From: Legionella genomosp. 1
Lineage (GTDB): Bacteria; Pseudomonadota; Gammaproteobacteria; Legionellales; Legionellaceae
Reading direction: 5' to 3'
Assembly (NCBI GenBank): GCA_945878975.1
Contig: CAMCUM010000012.1
Span: 1-57,296, forward strand
Length of the DNA: 57,296 bases
A model generated the notes under the pieces. It made no database searches and had not been told where the DNA came from. It was given only the letters and a program-made list of their open reading frames with translations. Of the stretch, positions 7,478 through 16,289 are shown piece by piece. The position numbers and the translations under genes are program-made. How positions within the stretch are numbered: the stretch's first letter is position 1; every line of letters begins with the position of its first letter.

Positions 7478-9169
7478 CTATGAGATTGCAGCAGATGTTT
7501 CATCATTCGAGAGCGTTGTACCCGGTGTTTCCAAAGCCGCTTTTGCTGCTTTCATGGCTTGATCTAAATTGGTAAATACATTTGCTTTGCCGATCAGATC
7601 AAAAGTCCCAGCTTTGTGTAACTTTCGTTTTATGTTTGCATCTATGCCACATAATATCACACGGATCCCTGCTTTTTGGCGATCTTTAATCATGTTTTCC
7701 AAGGCTTGTAATCCAGTAAAATCTATCAAAGGAACCCAACCAAAACGAATAATTAAGATGCTGGGATTAAAATGAGCTGCGGTAAAAGCATACTCAAATT
7801 GACTGACTGCGCCAAAGAAGATTGGTCCTTCAATGGTATACGTTACAATATTTTGATGATCCATTGCATCTGCAGCTGTGTTGGCGGTATCCGTTACGGG
7901 CTTATGAGCATTGATTTCAACGCGGGCAGACATACGCATTAAGAAGTGCAATATCGCTAAGACGACCCCAATGTTCACAGCCATCACCAAATCAACAAAA
8001 ATAGTTAAAGCGAACGTGACAAATAAAATCAAAATATCTGCCCGAGGCGCGCGTTGAATCAACGCAATGGCATGTTTGACTTCACTCATATTCCAAGCGA
8101 CCACAAATAGGATAGCCGCTAAGGCGCATAGGGGGACATCAACCGCCAAAGGTGCCAAAAATAGAATGATCAGAAGTAATGTCAAAGCATGGACGACACC
8201 AGATAGGGGGCTATTTCCCCCATTGCGGATATTGGTTGCCGTTCGAGCAATGGCACCTGTGGCCGCAAATCCGCCGAATAAGGGTGCGACAATATTAGCG
8301 ATACCCTGGCCTCTTAATTCACGGTTTGAATTGTGCTTTGTTCCGCCCATCCCATCAGCAACAACCGCAGATAGTAAGGATTCAATCGCACCTAACATGG
8401 CAATGGCAAATGCTGGACCTATTAATTCCATCACACGTGCCCAAGACAGAGCAGGTATGTGAAAGGAAGGCAGGCCTTTTTTGATCCCACCGAACATACT
8501 TCCAATCGTTGCGACACCGGAAAAATGAAAGAGCGACTCTAGGATGGTTGCCAAAAGCAATGCCAGCAGAGGACCAGGCACGCGTTTTAAGCCAGGGAGC
8601 TTGTTGCTATACAGTACGACCAATAGCGACAAACAGCTCAATACGGTAGTATGCCAATTGATTTGTGGAAAACTTTGGAGTAATTGCCATAATTTTTCAT
8701 GAAAATGTGCCGCATGCGGTGCTGGCAAGCCGAAGAAATATTGCCATTGACCGACCCAAATGACGACGGCAATTCCGGCTGTAAAGCCAATGATCACTGG
8801 ATAGGGGATGAAGCGGATAATGCCCCCTAGTCGACAAACACCCATCAGAAACAGTAAAATGCCTGCTAGAAAAGTAGCAATTTGCAAGCCCTCAATGCCA
8901 TATTGACCAGTGATTCCAGCCAAAACGACAATAAACGCCCCAGTAGGCCCAGCGATTTGGAGCCGACTTCCCCCCAAAATGGACACCAAAAATCCAGCAA
9001 TGATAGCAGTATATAAACCTTGTTCTGGTTTTGCGCCGGATGCGATAGCAAAAGCCATGGCTAGGGGGAGGGCGACCACGCCGACTATCATGCCTGAGAC
9101 AATATTAGGGAGCCAATGCTTTTTTTTAAATAATCCCGCTCGGTAAGATTCAATGATGGTTTGTAACAT
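7478..9169 (-). CDS. SulP family anion transporter
   Basis: A 562-residue inner-membrane anion transporter of the SLC26/SulP family. The N-terminal 400 residues carry about 12-14 membrane segments with signatures GVVALPLAMAFAIASG, GLYTAIIAGFL and IAGPTGAFIVVLAGI. The C-terminal STAS domain (about residues 440-545) includes GPIFFGAVSQFEYAF and VPLIDFTGLQAL. Known substrates in the family are sulfate, bicarbonate and dicarboxylates; no neighbour fixes which one. The ATG giving MLQTIIESYRAG was chosen as the family-like N-terminus; an ATG 11 codons upstream (MRPLLNSG) is possible. The ribosome-binding site is weak. Confidence 0.9.
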   Translation of the reverse strand: MLQTIIESYRAGLFKKKHWLPNIVSGMIVGVVALPLAMAFAIASGAKPEQGLYTAIIAGFLVSILGGSRLQIAGPTGAFIVVLAGITGQYGIEGLQIATFLAGILLFLMGVCRLGGIIRFIPYPVIIGFTAGIAVVIWVGQWQYFFGLPAPHAAHFHEKLWQLLQSFPQINWHTTVLSCLSLLVVLYSNKLPGLKRVPGPLLALLLATILESLFHFSGVATIGSMFGGIKKGLPSFHIPALSWARVMELIGPAFAIAMLGAIESLLSAVVADGMGGTKHNSNRELRGQGIANIVAPLFGGFAATGAIARTATNIRNGGNSPLSGVVHALTLLLIILFLAPLAVDVPLCALAAILFVVAWNMSEVKHAIALIQRAPRADILILFVTFALTIFVDLVMAVNIGVVLAILHFLMRMSARVEINAHKPVTDTANTAADAMDHQNIVTYTIEGPIFFGAVSQFEYAFTAAHFNPSILIIRFGWVPLIDFTGLQALENMIKDRQKAGIRVILCGIDANIKRKLHKAGTFDLIGKANVFTNLDQAMKAAKAALETPGTTLSNDETSAAIS

Positions 9170-9260
9170 AATAGAACGCCCTGAATTTAATAGTGGGCGC
9201 ATTATAACATATTTTTAGGGTGTTTTGTTGATTTGTGTTTAAATAATCTACAGAAATTAA

Positions 9261-9286
9261 AGGAGCCGCCAAATATGGCTGCTCCT
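9261..9286 (-). terminator. Terminator of the 290-residue hypothetical gene
   Basis: Read on the minus strand, AGGAGC...GCTCCT pairs for 6 bp, with an inner CC/GG-containing stem, and is followed by TTTAATTTC. It lies just past the stop codon of the leftward gene, which is where an intrinsic terminator is expected. Confidence 0.6.
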
Positions 9287-9304
9287 ATCTAGAGTGGAAG
9301 TATT

Positions 9305-10177
9305 TTATAAACTGTGTAACTTTCGCTTTACAGCTTGTGCGTCTGTAGTGGATGGGCCTGAAACTACTTGGTTGATGCTAGAGCAGAGTGCAAAAAATCC
9401 GTTACGGGCCGCCGTAGCTGCATCTCCCATCAATTCAGGGACTAATTCTACAATTTCATCTAAGATTTTATCAGCTTTTTCTCCGAATAAAAAAGGTTCT
9501 GGTTCCTCTGGCGCTGGAGAATCATTATTCAACACCTGATCAGGATCGGTAGGTAAGTCCTCTAATGGGCATGCTTCTCCTGAAGCGTAGACGTAATCGG
9601 ATTCTAAAACTCCTTGTTCTATTTTTGTATGCAATTGTGCATAGTCATTGCGGCAAGATAACCAGAAAGCAGCTTGGGTGAGCATGCCTGCTATAATGGT
9701 AATGCCTAATAGAATTAAGCCCATAGGTAGATTAAATACCGCTAAAACAGCGCCACCTATTATGGCAGCAGTAGCGGGGCTTGCTGTGTAGATCGATCGG
9801 TTTTTTATTTTTTGGATGTCATTTTTTGCCAAAGTGCGTACCCTGGTTTGTGCGTGGGTATTTTCTTGGTCAATTGCCATCAAGCACTTATCCAAAATAA
9901 CTTTTATTTGGGCATATTCGGGGTGTGTTTGCAGGGTTTGACTCGCATTTTTCAGCAGGTCACCCATTGCCTTTGTGCTATTCGGACAAGAATTGACTTC
10001 AGAAAGTTCTTTCCTAAATGCAGATAAAAACGTTGCAAGATCGATGCGCTTTTCGTTTCTATACAGAATTTCAAGTGCTTTATATTGGTTGATGAGTGTT
10101 TTAACAAGTTCGCTACGATCATATTTCGCAGCACCTTCTTCTAATGTCCTCAATATCTTAGAATATCTGAAAAACAT
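9305..10177 (-). CDS. Unrecognised protein with central membrane hairpin
   Basis: A 290-residue protein with no domain I recognise. Residues about 1-140 are charged and helical, possibly coiled coil. Residues about 150-193 hold two adjoining hydrophobic segments (AIIGGAVLAVFNLPMGLIL, GITIIAGMLTQAAFWL), and the C-terminal third is acidic and proline-rich (DNDSPAPEEPEPFLF-type stretch). The start MFFRYSKILRTLEEG has GAGG eight bases before it and is preferred to one 20 codons upstream. It is divergent from the 946-residue gene. The layout (soluble helical part plus a membrane hairpin) is common among Dot/Icm effectors that insert in host membranes, but this is only an analogy. Confidence 0.7.
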   Translation of the reverse strand: MFFRYSKILRTLEEGAAKYDRSELVKTLINQYKALEILYRNEKRIDLATFLSAFRKELSEVNSCPNSTKAMGDLLKNASQTLQTHPEYAQIKVILDKCLMAIDQENTHAQTRVRTLAKNDIQKIKNRSIYTASPATAAIIGGAVLAVFNLPMGLILLGITIIAGMLTQAAFWLSCRNDYAQLHTKIEQGVLESDYVYASGEACPLEDLPTDPDQVLNNDSPAPEEPEPFLFGEKADKILDEIVELVPELMGDAATAARNGFFALCSSINQVVSGPSTTDAQAVKRKLHSL

Positions 10178-10284
10178 GATAAAAACCTCGTATAACTTTG
10201 AAGTTTTTATTGTACCATAGAGAACGAAGTATTGCAATATATTTATACATATTGATTACTATATTGCATTTTTGGTGCCAATAA

Positions 10285-10316
10285 TACTCATTATATAGTC
10301 TATAATTTAATGAGTA
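10285..10316. promoter_or_regulatory. 9-bp dyad overlapping a TATAAT box
   Basis: TACTCATTA and TAATGAGTA are perfect inverted arms separated by 14 bases. A consensus -10 hexamer TATAAT lies within the spacer at 10301-10306, and the ribosome-binding site of the 946-residue gene follows at about 10327. A protein bound to this dyad would cover the promoter. I found no good -35 at 16-18 bases, so activation or an extended contact may be needed. Confidence 0.45.
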
Positions 10317-10337
10317 CTAGAATTATTGAGGTTTATT

Positions 10338-13178
10338 ATGTCTATTAATAGGGCAGATCAAACAGCGAAGATGAGTATCAATGTGGAGCCCTCCAAGTCT
10401 CGTTATATTTATGTTGATCGAAAAACCAATCGTGTCTTTCTGACGATGCCGTTTTTAAGTGGTTCGACAATTGGTACCGACAATACTTGTCAATCGGCTT
10501 ATCAATTAACTGCATTTTTTGGAAAAAATAAGGAAGTGATTGGGGCATTGGCTGAGTTGAAGGCTTATAAGGCTGCCCTTGAATGCGATTGCTTTCTTGA
10601 AAATACAGAAAAGAGACAAGCACGTTTGCAGCAAGTTGAGGAGTACATCCATACGCTTGAACAGTTAAATGCGCTGGATAATAAAGAGATCGAGCAATTA
10701 CATAACGCATTTCCTAGCTATCCATCATTTATTGCCTCAATCTTGCAGAAAAGGCCATCCAATCTTTATAGTATGCTGTTACGACCAGTAGACGTGGATA
10801 CTCATGTGCGTGCTGTGGATCCAGTATTTAGTCTGAATAGACCTGAGTATAGGAACGGGGTGCTAGAAAATGAAAATCCGTCAGTTTTTGACATGGCCAT
10901 TCAAAATATTCATGCTAGGATTTCTTTCGATCCTAACAGAGGACAACGTGGAAAATTCAGAGCGGCTGTATTAGCTGATCCACGAATAGATCCTTTTAAT
11001 TTTGAAACACTCCAGATAATTATGAGCGAAAAAACACGAAAATTATTTGGTCAAGAGTGGAGTTTTCTTGTGTCTTCTGACCGGACGGAATTAACCAAAG
11101 AATATATGCAAACAGTTGGTATGTTGAATGATGAGGATCCAGTTGTAGATTACATCGATTCGATACTTGATGCTTGTGAGGGTGCAATTTTATTCGATGG
11201 CGTTTCTGAAGAACCCTTTGATTCGATCATGAATGCAGGCCATTTATCTATTTTAGTCCAGTTTTTTTTAGCGGAAGTGAATATTCATTGTTTTCGCAAG
11301 GGATTAAGTTCTGCCGATTTTGGAAAAATATTGGATGATTCTGAGGCGTTATGCAATCAGATAGCAGAAGTTATCAAATACGCCGAAGAACACAAATTAG
11401 ATATAAGCAATGCTTTACTGGATGTTATCAGTGAGCAATTTGAATTATTTGAGATGACTGAGGCTTTAAGTCCCCGAGATCGAGAGACGATTCAAAAAAA
11501 CTATATCGACCATTATATGACAATAAAACGCACTCCTCATATGGATGAATTTAGTGTCATGGATAGTGACGAACCTGGCCCTTGTAAAGTTTATCAGAAC
11601 GCATTTTGCGTAAATTTTGCGGAGGTCATGCAAGCATTTCCTGAGTTTGATACAGAGTACTATAGCCAGATGCGTGGCGCGTGGCAGGACATAGATGGTA
11701 AGTTGTTCATGACTAATGATCAGTTGGATCCTTTTGAGGTGAGTGAAACAGAGTTCTTGGCTATGCTTACAAAATGGGTTGATAACAGAAATTTTGATAT
11801 TGTATGTAAAATAATAAGCCATAATAGATCTGGTATTTTACGTTCGGAGCAAGTCAATGATTTTTTGGCTTTCATAACTGAACCAAGATATAACGGCGAT
11901 ACGTTACTGATTTGGGCGCTCCAATCTGAACCGGATGTGGTAAAAAATTTGCTGAGTATCATAGTGGATTTGTCTTCAGAACAATATGCGAATGTTTTCT
12001 TAAATCGCGAACCAAATCCTCTTTTGATAGCGTTGCGTTGCTGCCCAATGAATATTGCCCATATTTTAAACATGATAAAACAGCGGCCCATTGAAGAACA
12101 GCGTGCTCAATTTCAGCAAATATCCATGCCAGATCTTTTAAGTATCATCGAGCTTGCTTCAAGTCTGCAAAAAATAGATATTTTTCTAGCATTACCGGAC
12201 GAGCATCGTTTGCTTGTTTTTAGTAGACTTTCGCCTGTTTCACAGCTGGGTCTTCTCGGACATGTAACCATGACCGTTTCAGATGCTCAAATTCTAGAGC
12301 CTTTAACAATGAACACTAAGATGAATCAAATGATGCTTGGTTTTTTAAGTACGATGACTTTCAATAATTTAAGCAGTATATTGCGTTTGCTTCACAATGA
12401 CCAAGAAAAAAATATTTTTCTTATGAAATTGTCTGATACTGAAATTTTACAAGATATTTTGAGCTCTTCACTCATTTCATTAACCAGTGTGAGCGATAAA
12501 GTGAGTTTTTTTAGGACGTTGGAGCAGATGGGAATCTTAAACGATATCTCAGTTCAATGTATGAGTGATGTATTTAAATATTTTACACATGAGGAGACAA
12601 TAAGTTGTTTTGAAGCATTGCCTCTTAACGTACAAAAGCGTCTTTTTCTATTTGATACTTACCTGCAAGGTCCAGTCTTGCCAATGGTTATGGCGCATAT
12701 TGAATTTTTACAAGAACTATCCTTAGAATCCTTGATAGATAAGATACAACACCTTTCTTATGTTGATGGGAGTAATCTTATCGACAGACTTCCAGCCCGC
12801 CGTGCGTTGGCTGTATTTTGTGCTTTAGATTCGTTTAAGCAAGGCAAAATTTTATTAGAGCTCCCTATGGAAAAACAGTTTGATTTTTTCCAAAGGTTAT
12901 CTAAGACAGTACAAATGGATATGTTCTCAGAGCTTTCTGAAGAGGAATTAAATGTGTTATCTAATATTTGGTCTGACAGACACGAGGGTTTGGCGTCGCT
13001 CATATCCATGGCTCAGGAACAAGCCTCTCCTGGTAAGCCAAAATATGTTGAGAAAGTATCACCTGATTCAAGTAATACGACAAGAAAACTCAGAGAGGCC
13101 CTTAATGAAGAAAAAGGTTTCAGTCATCACCAATCGACAATTGATCGGCTTACAATGGGTGGTAGTGGAAAGAGCTAG
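10338..13178 (+). CDS. Large unrecognised protein with ankyrin-like and helical repeats
   Basis: A 946-residue protein without a recognised enzyme domain. Around residues 520-580 two segments resemble ankyrin repeats (GDTLLIWALQSEPDVVKNLL, PNPLLIALRCCPMNIAHIL). From about residue 600 to 880 a string of short helical units recurs, each with an LP...F..L pattern (LPDEHRLLVFSRLS, LPLNVQKRLFLF, LPARRALAVFCALD, LPMEKQFDFFQRLS), similar in rhythm to the MgtE-N/FliG-like helical repeats. The ATG follows GAGG by eight bases; an upstream TTG is less likely. It has no signal peptide or membrane segment. An effector role is plausible from size and repeats but unproven. Confidence 0.72.
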   Translation: MSINRADQTAKMSINVEPSKSRYIYVDRKTNRVFLTMPFLSGSTIGTDNTCQSAYQLTAFFGKNKEVIGALAELKAYKAALECDCFLENTEKRQARLQQVEEYIHTLEQLNALDNKEIEQLHNAFPSYPSFIASILQKRPSNLYSMLLRPVDVDTHVRAVDPVFSLNRPEYRNGVLENENPSVFDMAIQNIHARISFDPNRGQRGKFRAAVLADPRIDPFNFETLQIIMSEKTRKLFGQEWSFLVSSDRTELTKEYMQTVGMLNDEDPVVDYIDSILDACEGAILFDGVSEEPFDSIMNAGHLSILVQFFLAEVNIHCFRKGLSSADFGKILDDSEALCNQIAEVIKYAEEHKLDISNALLDVISEQFELFEMTEALSPRDRETIQKNYIDHYMTIKRTPHMDEFSVMDSDEPGPCKVYQNAFCVNFAEVMQAFPEFDTEYYSQMRGAWQDIDGKLFMTNDQLDPFEVSETEFLAMLTKWVDNRNFDIVCKIISHNRSGILRSEQVNDFLAFITEPRYNGDTLLIWALQSEPDVVKNLLSIIVDLSSEQYANVFLNREPNPLLIALRCCPMNIAHILNMIKQRPIEEQRAQFQQISMPDLLSIIELASSLQKIDIFLALPDEHRLLVFSRLSPVSQLGLLGHVTMTVSDAQILEPLTMNTKMNQMMLGFLSTMTFNNLSSILRLLHNDQEKNIFLMKLSDTEILQDILSSSLISLTSVSDKVSFFRTLEQMGILNDISVQCMSDVFKYFTHEETISCFEALPLNVQKRLFLFDTYLQGPVLPMVMAHIEFLQELSLESLIDKIQHLSYVDGSNLIDRLPARRALAVFCALDSFKQGKILLELPMEKQFDFFQRLSKTVQMDMFSELSEEELNVLSNIWSDRHEGLASLISMAQEQASPGKPKYVEKVSPDSSNTTRKLREALNEEKGFSHHQSTIDRLTMGGSGKS

Positions 13179-13209
13179 GCAACGTCCCCAAAGTTTTTTC
13201 TGGGCCTAG
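13175..13209. repeat. Dispersed repeat, copy 2, with terminal inverted arms
   Basis: CTAGGC and GCCTAG flank the element, and inside are AACGTCCCC, an A/T run and TTTCTGGGC, matching the copy at 177-207. The arms pair for 6 bp, with CCCA/TGGG as an inner stem, so it can also fold as a hairpin downstream of the large gene, whose stop codon it overlaps. Confidence 0.5.
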
Positions 13210-13218
13210 AATCGAGAG

Positions 13219-14031
13219 TTAAAAATGGAAACTCATGATTGCAAAGACGGTTTCTATCGTGATGAGGACAATAATGATGATTTCTAAGTGATGAGAATGC
13301 CGACTTTCCATGTAACTGTTGAACATATCAAAAATTTCGTTCAAAGTATCCAAGCGATGATTGATAGCATTTACTCGGCGTTGGATATGAAGATAGCGTT
13401 CCAACATAATATAGTATTCTTCTAAAGTTGGGTGTTGCCAAAAGTATTTTGGATGGTAGAGAAAATTGGACAGTAGGTTCATTTCGCTTTTGGCGGCAAT
13501 CAATTCTCCAATGATTTGACGAATTTGTTTGCGTTTGACAGCGATTTGCCCTCTGGTGGAAAGGCTATGGATGATGGGGCTGTTTTTCTCAATCAAGGAT
13601 TCTAGAATAGTTTCAAAATATTGCAATTTTACGGATTGTGAAAAGCCATAAGAAAGGCTTAATTTGATGTCATCTGTATCGAGTGCTTTATCAATGGATA
13701 AACAGTCTACTTCAAAATAACCATGCGGTCCTATGGCTGTTTTATCTTTGCCACGTAAATAAATGAACTCATCTCGGACTCGAAATGAAATTAATTTTTC
13801 CGTAAATTGCTTGATGGTTTCCAGATAAGGGTGAATGGCGTGGCGTTTGATACCCCAAGATACGATGGTTCCATTTTTAAAGATAAAAATGATCACATCA
13901 GGATCTTCGGTTCTTAATTTGAGGACGTCCCGAAAGCGTACCGCAACATGGCCCGAACCCTCGGCTTTATAATAATTATCTAAACGGCTTAAATCGATTT
14001 TCGCTGCAATACAATAACTTAGGCATTCCAT
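13219..14031 (-). CDS. DUF155/RMD1 family protein
   Basis: A 270-residue protein of the DUF155 family (relatives of yeast Rmd1 and Sif2/3). Features are the N-terminal DPDVIIFIFKNGTIVSWG strand pair, the middle YGFSQSVKLQYFE block, a long helical region (residues about 160-245), and a C-terminal hydrophobic anchor IIIIVLITIETVFAIMSF. Mitochondrial relatives organise membrane-linked translation; bacterial members have no settled function. The protein is expected to be anchored in the inner membrane by its tail with the bulk in the cytoplasm. Confidence 0.85.
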   Translation of the reverse strand: MECLSYCIAAKIDLSRLDNYYKAEGSGHVAVRFRDVLKLRTEDPDVIIFIFKNGTIVSWGIKRHAIHPYLETIKQFTEKLISFRVRDEFIYLRGKDKTAIGPHGYFEVDCLSIDKALDTDDIKLSLSYGFSQSVKLQYFETILESLIEKNSPIIHSLSTRGQIAVKRKQIRQIIGELIAAKSEMNLLSNFLYHPKYFWQHPTLEEYYIMLERYLHIQRRVNAINHRLDTLNEIFDMFNSYMESRHSHHLEIIIIVLITIETVFAIMSFHF

Positions 14032-14078
14032 AATCGTCTCATTTATGTGACTTACTCAAAACCCAGCTTGGCGATTAA

Positions 14079-14120
14079 TGGTAGGTTTGGCTTTCTGTTG
14101 CGCTCAACCTCAACCTACCA
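14079..14120. repeat. REP-like palindrome
   Basis: TGGTAGGTT and AACCTACCA are perfect 9-bp inverted arms around a partly self-complementary centre containing GTTGCGCTCAACC. The motif resembles the widespread bacterial REP type GGTAGGTTGGG...CCCAACCTACC. It lies between the DUF155 gene and the small HTH gene. Confidence 0.6.
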
Positions 14121-14165
14121 ATCATTATTCCAATCCATAGGTATGTGTCAGTCCTAGTTTGGGCT

Positions 14166-14435
14166 CTATTCAGCGTCGAACATTTCTCGACCAGAATAAG
14201 CTTTTCGTTTATCGATTCTTCCACTTAGCCAGTGCGGACAAACATCCAGCACCTCTGCAATTCTATCGAGTTGATCTTCTGGGGGCAACAGATGTCCAAA
14301 GATCATAGCATTTGCCATATGTCGTGTAACAGAAAATACTTTCGAAATAGCTTTTATTTTCTCATTTAAATCGTCTGGTAAGTCCATTCCTGCTAATTCA
14401 CGATTAAAACGCTGTGAAAAGACTTTGATATGCAT
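14166..14435 (-). CDS. Small XRE-like helix-turn-helix protein
   Basis: An 89-residue protein that is essentially one helix-turn-helix domain. The words LNEKIKAISKVFSVTRHMAN, MIFGHLLPPEDQLDRIAEVL and CPHWLSG parallel the HTH of the S24-like repressor at 1.7 kb (AEMVGLTHRG, ISG, LQVNENWL). The start MHIKVFSQRFN has AGGGAG nearby; a longer reading into gcvPB has none. It lies 64 bp after gcvPB in the same direction, so it may be the tail gene of the glycine cleavage operon and could regulate it, but that is inference. Confidence 0.65.
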   Translation of the reverse strand: MHIKVFSQRFNRELAGMDLPDDLNEKIKAISKVFSVTRHMANAMIFGHLLPPEDQLDRIAEVLDVCPHWLSGRIDKRKAYSGREMFDAE

Positions 14436-14499
14436 AGTCAATCTCCCTGATTGAAACGAGGATAATATCTCCTTTTGTCCATAAAAGAATTGCGTAGTA

Positions 14500-15987
14500 T
14501 TACGCTTCTGTTGGGTGTGGCACCTCCTTGTTGTGGGGTTGTGTTTGGTAATAATTGAGACGCAGCTCGCGTGCCGCTTTGACGTCATCTAAACGTCTGA
14601 CAGGTAATGAGTAAGGTGCATTTTTTAAGATCTGAGGATCGGTTTTGGCTTCTTGCAAAATGGTTTGCATGATATTGACAAACTGATCCAAGGTTTCTTT
14701 GCATTCTGTTTCAGTAGGTTCAATCAATAAGCATTCTGGAATCATAATTGGGAAATAAGTCGTGGGAGCATGCATTCCGAAGTCTAATATACGTTTTGCT
14801 AAATCCATAGCAGAAATGCCATATGTTTTTTTCTCATATTTTAAGGTGAGTAAGAATTCATGGCTGGCACGGCGCTGCGGATAAGCTGGACTGAATCCTA
14901 ATTCTGTCAGTCGCGTCAATAGATAATTAGCGTTTAGACTGGCATATTCAGAGATTCGTTTCAGACCTTGTTGGCCAAGAAGGCGAATATAGAAATACGC
15001 ACGTAATAAAATTCCTGCGTTACCCATAAAACAAGACAAACGACCTATACTTTGCGGGCGATCTTTTTGGGTAGCGAAAACATATTCGCCGTCCTGGTGT
15101 ATCACAAGAGGTGTGGGTAGAAAAGCGGCTAAGCGGGGTCCTGCCGCTACAGGTCCAGAGCCTGGACCCCCTCCACCATGCGGTGTTGCAAATGTTTTAT
15201 GTAAATTGAGGTGCATCACATCAAATCCCATATCACCAGGCCTGACTTTTCCAATGATGGCATTGAGGTTGGCGCCATCATAGTATAATAAACCGCCAGC
15301 TTGATGGATGATCTCTGCGACTTCTTGGATTTGACACATGAATAATCCAAGCGTGGAGGGATTGGTCAGCATGATGCCAGCTGTTTTAGGACCAACTTTG
15401 CTCTTTAATTCTGCTAGATCGATTTCACCGTCGTTTTTGGTAGTGAGATCAACTATTTTGTAACCACAAATCATGGCGGAAGCCGGGTTTGTACCATGTG
15501 CTGCGTCAGGAATGAGTATTTCGTCGCGTTGCAGATCTCCTCGCGATTCATGGTACGCTTTGATCATGGCAACACCTGCAAACTCTCCTTGTGAACCAGC
15601 CATTGGCGTCAAGGAGACGGAGGTCATGCCAGTGATGTCCTGCAGATAGGTTTGTAATTCAAACAATGCTTGGAGTACACCTTGACTGTAACGCGCAGGC
15701 GTCAGAGGGTGGCGCTGTAAAAATCCAGAGAACGATGCTGCGTGCTGCACGCCACGCGGATTGTATTTCATGGTACAAGAGCCTAAGGGATAAAACTGTG
15801 TATCAATCGAAAAGTTTTTTTGCGATAAACGCGTATAGTGGCGTACAACTTGTAATTCGGAGCAAGACGGTAATTTGGGCGGGCTGGTGCGTTGGTACGC
15901 TTTAGGGAGTTTGTAAGGGCTTTGAATAGGGCCAGGTCCCTGTGCGTGCGCTTGTCTAGGAGGTTGTGATTGTTCGAAAATCAGCAT
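14500..15987 (-). CDS. gcvPB: Glycine dehydrogenase (P-protein) subunit 2
   Basis: A 495-residue PLP enzyme subunit; with GcvPA it decarboxylates glycine and passes aminomethyl to GcvH. The PLP lysine lies in [19 protein letters not shown]. Typical family words [12 protein letters not shown] and [13 protein letters not shown] are present. The start [12 protein letters not shown] follows a strong GGAGGG six bases away and overlaps the upstream YCII gene by 7 bp. The C-terminus [13 protein letters not shown] is complete. Split P-protein (A plus B) is the form used by many bacteria other than E. coli. Confidence 0.96.
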   Translation of the reverse strand: MLIFEQSQPPRQAHAQGPGPIQSPYKLPKAYQRTSPPKLPSCSELQVVRHYTRLSQKNFSIDTQFYPLGSCTMKYNPRGVQHAASFSGFLQRHPLTPARYSQGVLQALFELQTYLQDITGMTSVSLTPMAGSQGEFAGVAMIKAYHESRGDLQRDEILIPDAAHGTNPASAMICGYKIVDLTTKNDGEIDLAELKSKVGPKTAGIMLTNPSTLGLFMCQIQEVAEIIHQAGGLLYYDGANLNAIIGKVRPGDMGFDVMHLNLHKTFATPHGGGGPGSGPVAAGPRLAAFLPTPLVIHQDGEYVFATQKDRPQSIGRLSCFMGNAGILLRAYFYIRLLGQQGLKRISEYASLNANYLLTRLTELGFSPAYPQRRASHEFLLTLKYEKKTYGISAMDLAKRILDFGMHAPTTYFPIMIPECLLIEPTETECKETLDQFVNIMQTILQEAKTDPQILKNAPYSLPVRRLDDVKAARELRLNYYQTQPHNKEVPHPTEA

Positions 15988-16289
15988 ACTGGTCCCTCCG
16001 AAGCGCATATCAAATCTTTGATTTCGTTTCTGTGTTTCACAGGGGTAAAAGCGATAAAGTCATAGCGTGCAATATCGGCTAGATAATAGGGATCAGCTTT
16101 AAAAATAGTCTCTAAAGAAGATATATCCTGCGTCAATGCTATGATAATGCCCCCTGTTCGAGGTTTGGTAGGGCCAGAGGCCAATAACAATCCTTGTTTG
16201 TAATGATAATCTAAAAACTCGCGATGTGCTTGTAAGTATTTGTCTACTTCACTAAGTGGTGCGATATAAGTAAGGTGCACAATAATCAT
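15981..16289 (-). CDS. YCII-domain protein inside the gcv operon
   Basis: A 102-residue YCII-related protein of the dimeric ferredoxin-like fold. [38 protein letters not shown] and the following PRTGGIIIA match YciI-like proteins, including the His and the SGP loop. Its ATG overlaps the gcvPA stop as ATGA and its stop overlaps the gcvPB start by 7 bp, so all three are translated together. YCII proteins are of mostly unknown function, with a few acting as small-molecule dehydrochlorinases or lyases. Its place between two subunits of one enzyme suggests a link to glycine cleavage, but no mechanism is visible. Confidence 0.85.
   Translation of the reverse strand: MIIVHLTYIAPLSEVDKYLQAHREFLDYHYKQGLLLASGPTKPRTGGIIIALTQDISSLETIFKADPYYLADIARYDFIAFTPVKHRNEIKDLICASEGPVC

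Noticed and set aside
8067..8462. 131-codon plus-strand frame inside the SulP gene
   Set aside because: Antisense shadow of conserved membrane segments; no start signal or domain.
10200..10337. PmrA or CpxR boxes known from Legionella effector promoters
   Set aside because: I looked for tandem TTAAT and GTAAA-type direct repeats upstream of the two unrecognised genes and saw none with correct spacing.
14436..14588. N-terminal extension of the small HTH protein into gcvPB
   Set aside because: The extended part is antisense-like in composition, overlaps the gcvPB 3' end, and lacks a ribosome-binding site, while the inner ATG has AGGGAG.
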